Positions 5,086 through 7,638 of a stretch of DNA of 7,638 bases are shown piece after piece (position 1 is the first letter of the stretch; each line of letters opens with the position of its first letter). The DNA comes from JANYCD01 sp043738625. Lineage in GTDB: Bacteria > Pseudomonadota > Gammaproteobacteria > Burkholderiales > Rhodocyclaceae. The DNA is taken from positions 1 to 7,638 of the forward strand of contig JAYUFR010000033.1 in assembly GCA_043738625.1 (NCBI GenBank), in the 5' to 3' direction. The notes beneath the pieces are model-generated. The model saw nothing but the letters and a program-made list of their open reading frames with translations, was not told the origin of the DNA and ran no database searches. A program made the position numbers and the translations under genes.

Positions 5086-7340
5086 ATATCATCACATCAT
5101 TCCGGCACTCGTTGCTTGTCGTCGCTGTGCTGTTTGCCGGCTGTGCCGGCCAGGAGGCCCATCGCGACGGGATGGCGCTGATGAGCGAGGGAAAGAACGA
5201 GGAAGGACTCGCGAAGTTGGAACAATCGACCAAGGAAGCTCCCGACGATCTTGAATATCACGTGCACTACCTCAATGCCCGGGAAAAGGTCATTGCCCGG
5301 CTCCTGCTGGAAGCTCAGCGTGAAAAAGCGGTCGGACGTTTCGACGCAGCCGAGGCGCTTTATCGTCGCGTGCTCAAGCTCGATTTAATCAACGTCCAGG
5401 GCAATGCGGGCCTTGCCGCACTGGATCAGGCACGACGCCATGCCACACAATTGGCCGAAGCAAATGCCCTCGTCGCCGCCAACGACGTGGACGCTGCGCA
5501 ACAGAAAATAAGCCTGGTGCTGCAGGAAAATCCGCAACACACCGAAGCACGTGCCCTGCTGCGCCGGATTGAGGAAAAATTGGGACGTAACCAGTTGCTT
5601 ACCCCAAAGCTGAGCAAGGCTTTCCACAAACCGGTAACACTGGAATTCCGGGATGCCAGCATCAAGCAGGTGCTGGAAGCACTGTCGCGCCACAGCGGGC
5701 TCAATTTTGTGCTCGACAAGGATGTTCCCGCCGACCTGGCGATCACGGTATTTCTGCGCGAGGTCACGGTTGAGGAAGCGCTCGACGTAATGTTGTCGAC
5801 CAACCAGTTAAAGAAGCGCATCCTCAATGACACCACGCTGCTGATATACCCGGATACGGTAGCCAAGCAAAGCGACAACCAGGATCTGATCGTCAGGACT
5901 TTCTTTCTGGCCAATGCCAGCGCCAAAGAAGTCATGAACATGCTGAAGACCGTGATCAAGACAAAGAATGTCTATGTGGACGAGAAGCTCAATCTCCTGA
6001 TCATTCGCGATACGCCGACGATGGTTGATCTTGCGGAGAAACTGGTCGCCACCCACGATGTCAGCGAACCGGAGGTCATGCTGGAAGTCGAAGTGGTCGA
6101 GGTGCAGCGTTCGAAGCTGCTCAACCTGGGTATCCAGTTCCCGGATCAGTTGACGCTTGCACCGCTGCCTTTGGCTGGGGCGAGCCTGACATTACAGGAT
6201 CTCAAGAGCCTGAACTCAAGCAGAACCGGCGCCACGATTTCTCCGCTCATCATCAATTTGCAGGATCAGATCAGTGCCTCCAACATTCTCGCCAATCCAC
6301 GTATCCGCACCCATAACCGCGAAAAGGCGGAGATCAAGATCGGCGACCGCGTGCCGGTGATTACGTCCACGTCAACCTCGACCGGTTTTGTGGCGGCCAG
6401 TGTCCAGTACATCGACGTCGGTCTCAAGCTGGAGGTGGAGCCGACCATTTACCCTGACGATGAGGTATCGATCAAGCTGGCTCTGGAAGTCAGTTCGCTG
6501 GTAAAGCAGATTACCAGCAAGGATGGAACCCTCGTGTATCAGATCGGTACACGAAACGCCTCGACCGTGCTGCGCCTCAAGGACGGTGAAACGCAAATCC
6601 TGGGGGGCCTCATTAACGACAATGACACCAAGGCTGCCAACCGTTTACCGGGTCTTGGCGATTTTCCGTTGCTGGGCCGGCTCTTTTCAAGTCACAAGGA
6701 CAACACCGAGAAGACCGAGCTGGTGCTCTCGATCACACCGCGCCTGATCAGGGGTCTTTCACGACCTTTGACCGTACCCGGCAAGTTCTGGTCCGGTACC
6801 GAGAGCAGTCCGGGGCTGAAATCCCAGGCGCTCGCCGCTGCCGCAAGCGGCAACACTGCGGCCAACGCACAGAAGCCGCTCATCCTGGCGACCCCCGATC
6901 GGACAAACCCTTCATCTGCTTCCGTTCCGGCACTGAAATGGCAAGGGCCCGGTGAAATCAAGGCCGGCGGCACCCTCAAGCTGTTGCTGAAAGTATCCAG
7001 CCAACAGCCGATTACGAGCTTCCCGGTACAAATCAAATACGACCCGGCGACATTCGAGGCGGTTGATGCGACACCCGGGTCATTCATGACTCAGGGAGAT
7101 GACAAGACCGAAGTCGTAAAACGGATCGAAGGCGAAGCGGGGATGATATTTCTGACGCTGAAGCGAAGCGGACCACAAGGCGCCAGCGGCGATGGCGATT
7201 TGCTTGAAGTCCAGTTGCGCGCCCTCAAACCTGCCGCGAACAGCCCTGTCACGGTCTTGCCGATGACGCCTGTTGGCGCCGGCGGTCCGGCGCCTGGATT
7301 GACCCAAGCCGGCACAGTGAACGTTACGGTAACACCCTGA
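5082..7340 (+). CDS. gspD: Lipoprotein secretin with N-terminal helical repeats and C-terminal cohesin-like domain
   Basis: The outer-membrane channel of the system, 752 residues. The signal peptide ends in FAGC with Cys21 as probable lipidation site; Ala at +2 suggests outer-membrane sorting. Residues about 25-165 form TPR-like alpha-helical repeats (GRFDAAEALYRRVLKLD is a clear unit). An STN/N0 domain follows at about 185-245 (LEFRDASIKQVLEALS), then one secretin N domain at about 268-330. The secretin core covers about 331-557, starting at EVMLEVEVVEV and ending in the family signature LGDFPLLGRLF...TELVLSITPRLIR. Classical GspD has N0 to N3; here only N0 and one further domain are visible. 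After a low-complexity Ala/Ser/Pro linker (about 558-622) comes a cohesin-like beta domain (about 623-752: FPVQIKYDPATFEAVD, then hydrophobic strands and a GDGDLLEVQLRA block). The start overlaps the connector gene as ATGA, with a weak GGA upstream. Secretin identity is secure. Confidence 0.95.
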   Translation: MNIITSFRHSLLVVAVLFAGCAGQEAHRDGMALMSEGKNEEGLAKLEQSTKEAPDDLEYHVHYLNAREKVIARLLLEAQREKAVGRFDAAEALYRRVLKLDLINVQGNAGLAALDQARRHATQLAEANALVAANDVDAAQQKISLVLQENPQHTEARALLRRIEEKLGRNQLLTPKLSKAFHKPVTLEFRDASIKQVLEALSRHSGLNFVLDKDVPADLAITVFLREVTVEEALDVMLSTNQLKKRILNDTTLLIYPDTVAKQSDNQDLIVRTFFLANASAKEVMNMLKTVIKTKNVYVDEKLNLLIIRDTPTMVDLAEKLVATHDVSEPEVMLEVEVVEVQRSKLLNLGIQFPDQLTLAPLPLAGASLTLQDLKSLNSSRTGATISPLIINLQDQISASNILANPRIRTHNREKAEIKIGDRVPVITSTSTSTGFVAASVQYIDVGLKLEVEPTIYPDDEVSIKLALEVSSLVKQITSKDGTLVYQIGTRNASTVLRLKDGETQILGGLINDNDTKAANRLPGLGDFPLLGRLFSSHKDNTEKTELVLSITPRLIRGLSRPLTVPGKFWSGTESSPGLKSQALAAAASGNTAANAQKPLILATPDRTNPSSASVPALKWQGPGEIKAGGTLKLLLKVSSQQPITSFPVQIKYDPATFEAVDATPGSFMTQGDDKTEVVKRIEGEAGMIFLTLKRSGPQGASGDGDLLEVQLRALKPAANSPVTVLPMTPVGAGGPAPGLTQAGTVNVTVTP

Positions 7341-7345
7341 GAGGA
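7340..7345 (+). promoter_or_regulatory. Ribosome binding site for the pseudopilin gene
   Basis: AGAGGA, beginning on the last base of the secretin stop codon, is 9 bases before ATG 7355. It allows independent initiation for a pseudopilin, which is normally needed in more copies than the rest of the machine. The 14-base gap is too short for a terminator. Confidence 0.7.
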
Positions 7346-7354
7346 TTCAAGCTC

Positions 7355-7638
7355 ATGCGGCCCAACGGTTTTACGCTGATCGAACTCATGGTGACGCTGG
7401 CGCTGATCGCGCTGTTCTCGACAATGGCGCTGCCCTTGGCAGAACTTACCGTGAAGCGCAACCATGAATCCGAATTGCGCTCCAGCTTGCGCCAGATTCG
7501 GGAGGCCCTGGATGCCTATAAGCAGGCAGCAGACGACGGCCGGGTTCTTGTTCGCGTCGGCGACTCCGGATATCCCAAGTCGCTCTCGATTCTGGTGGAA
7601 GGCGTTGAGGATGCAAAAAGCCCAACCCGGACCCCGAT
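7355..7638 (+). CDS. Type II secretion pseudopilin, GspG-like (3' partial)
   Basis: The first 94 residues of a type IV pilin-like protein, cut by the window end. The leader is very short (MRPNG) and is followed by FTLIELMVTLALIALFSTMALP, the class III prepilin signature. Cleavage is expected between Gly5 and Phe6, and mature Glu5 (residue 10) is present. The hydrophobic helix runs on into an amphipathic alpha-1 helix (ELRSSLRQIREALDAYKQAADD). The last visible part, GYPKSLSILVEGVEDAKSP, resembles a conserved stretch in T2SS-type pseudopilins of environmental proteobacteria rather than the globular domain of classical GspG; this is from memory and not searched. It begins 14 bases after the secretin stop with AGAGGA at 7340-7345, so it has its own translation start. 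It is the likely major or an early minor pseudopilin of this system. Further pseudopilin genes may follow downstream. Confidence 0.9.
   Translation, partial: MRPNGFTLIELMVTLALIALFSTMALPLAELTVKRNHESELRSSLRQIREALDAYKQAADDGRVLVRVGDSGYPKSLSILVEGVEDAKSPTRTP

Noticed and set aside
6948..7340. A cellulosome component on the basis of the cohesin-like domain
   Set aside because: No dockerin, glycoside hydrolase or scaffoldin repeat is present; the domain is the tail of a secretin in a Gram-negative assembly operon.
7341..7354. Terminator or promoter between the secretin and pseudopilin genes
   Set aside because: Only 14 bases are available and they hold a ribosome binding site; there is no hairpin or T-tract.

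Overview
The window is one strand-uniform, tightly packed operon fragment for a type II secretion / type IV pilus-like envelope machine. All eight genes are on the + strand and there is no gap longer than 14 bases. The moderately GC-rich composition, the lipoprotein secretin and the full inner-membrane assembly set indicate a diderm proteobacterium. The overall flavour (GspE/F with PilM/N/O/P-like proteins and a secretin carrying a cohesin-like tail) is most like environmental Betaproteobacteria, but that placement is inference from protein features, not from a search.

Layout: a GspF/PilC-type membrane platform protein, cut at its 5' end by the window edge (1-1125); a GspE/PilB/MshE-type assembly ATPase (1122-2744); a short actin-like GspL/PilM/MshI-type cytoplasmic protein (2725-3525); a PilN-like single-pass membrane protein (3522-4043); a PilO/GspM-like single-pass membrane protein (4040-4558); a GspC/PilP-like connector (4555-5085); a lipoprotein secretin with an N-terminal helical-repeat region and a C-terminal cohesin-like domain (5082-7340); and the start of a pseudopilin gene (7355 to the window end).

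How they work together: the ATPase docks on the platform protein and on the PilM/PilN/PilO-like inner-membrane assembly to drive pseudopilin polymerisation. The GspC/PilP-like protein bridges the inner-membrane assembly to the secretin, which forms the outer-membrane channel. The pseudopilin supplies the fibre. Six of the seven gene junctions overlap (five by 4 bases as ATGA or GTGA, one by 20 bases) and the seventh is a 14-base gap with its own ribosome binding site, so translational coupling and fixed stoichiometry are likely.

The unusual points are the mosaic of T2SS-like and T4P/MSHA-like parts, the degenerate nucleotide-binding loop of the PilM-like protein, the reduced periplasmic domain set of the secretin, and above all its C-terminal cohesin-like domain. 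No RNA gene, mobile element, CRISPR array, promoter or terminator can be supported. The operon's promoter and its other pseudopilin and prepilin peptidase genes must lie outside the window if present.
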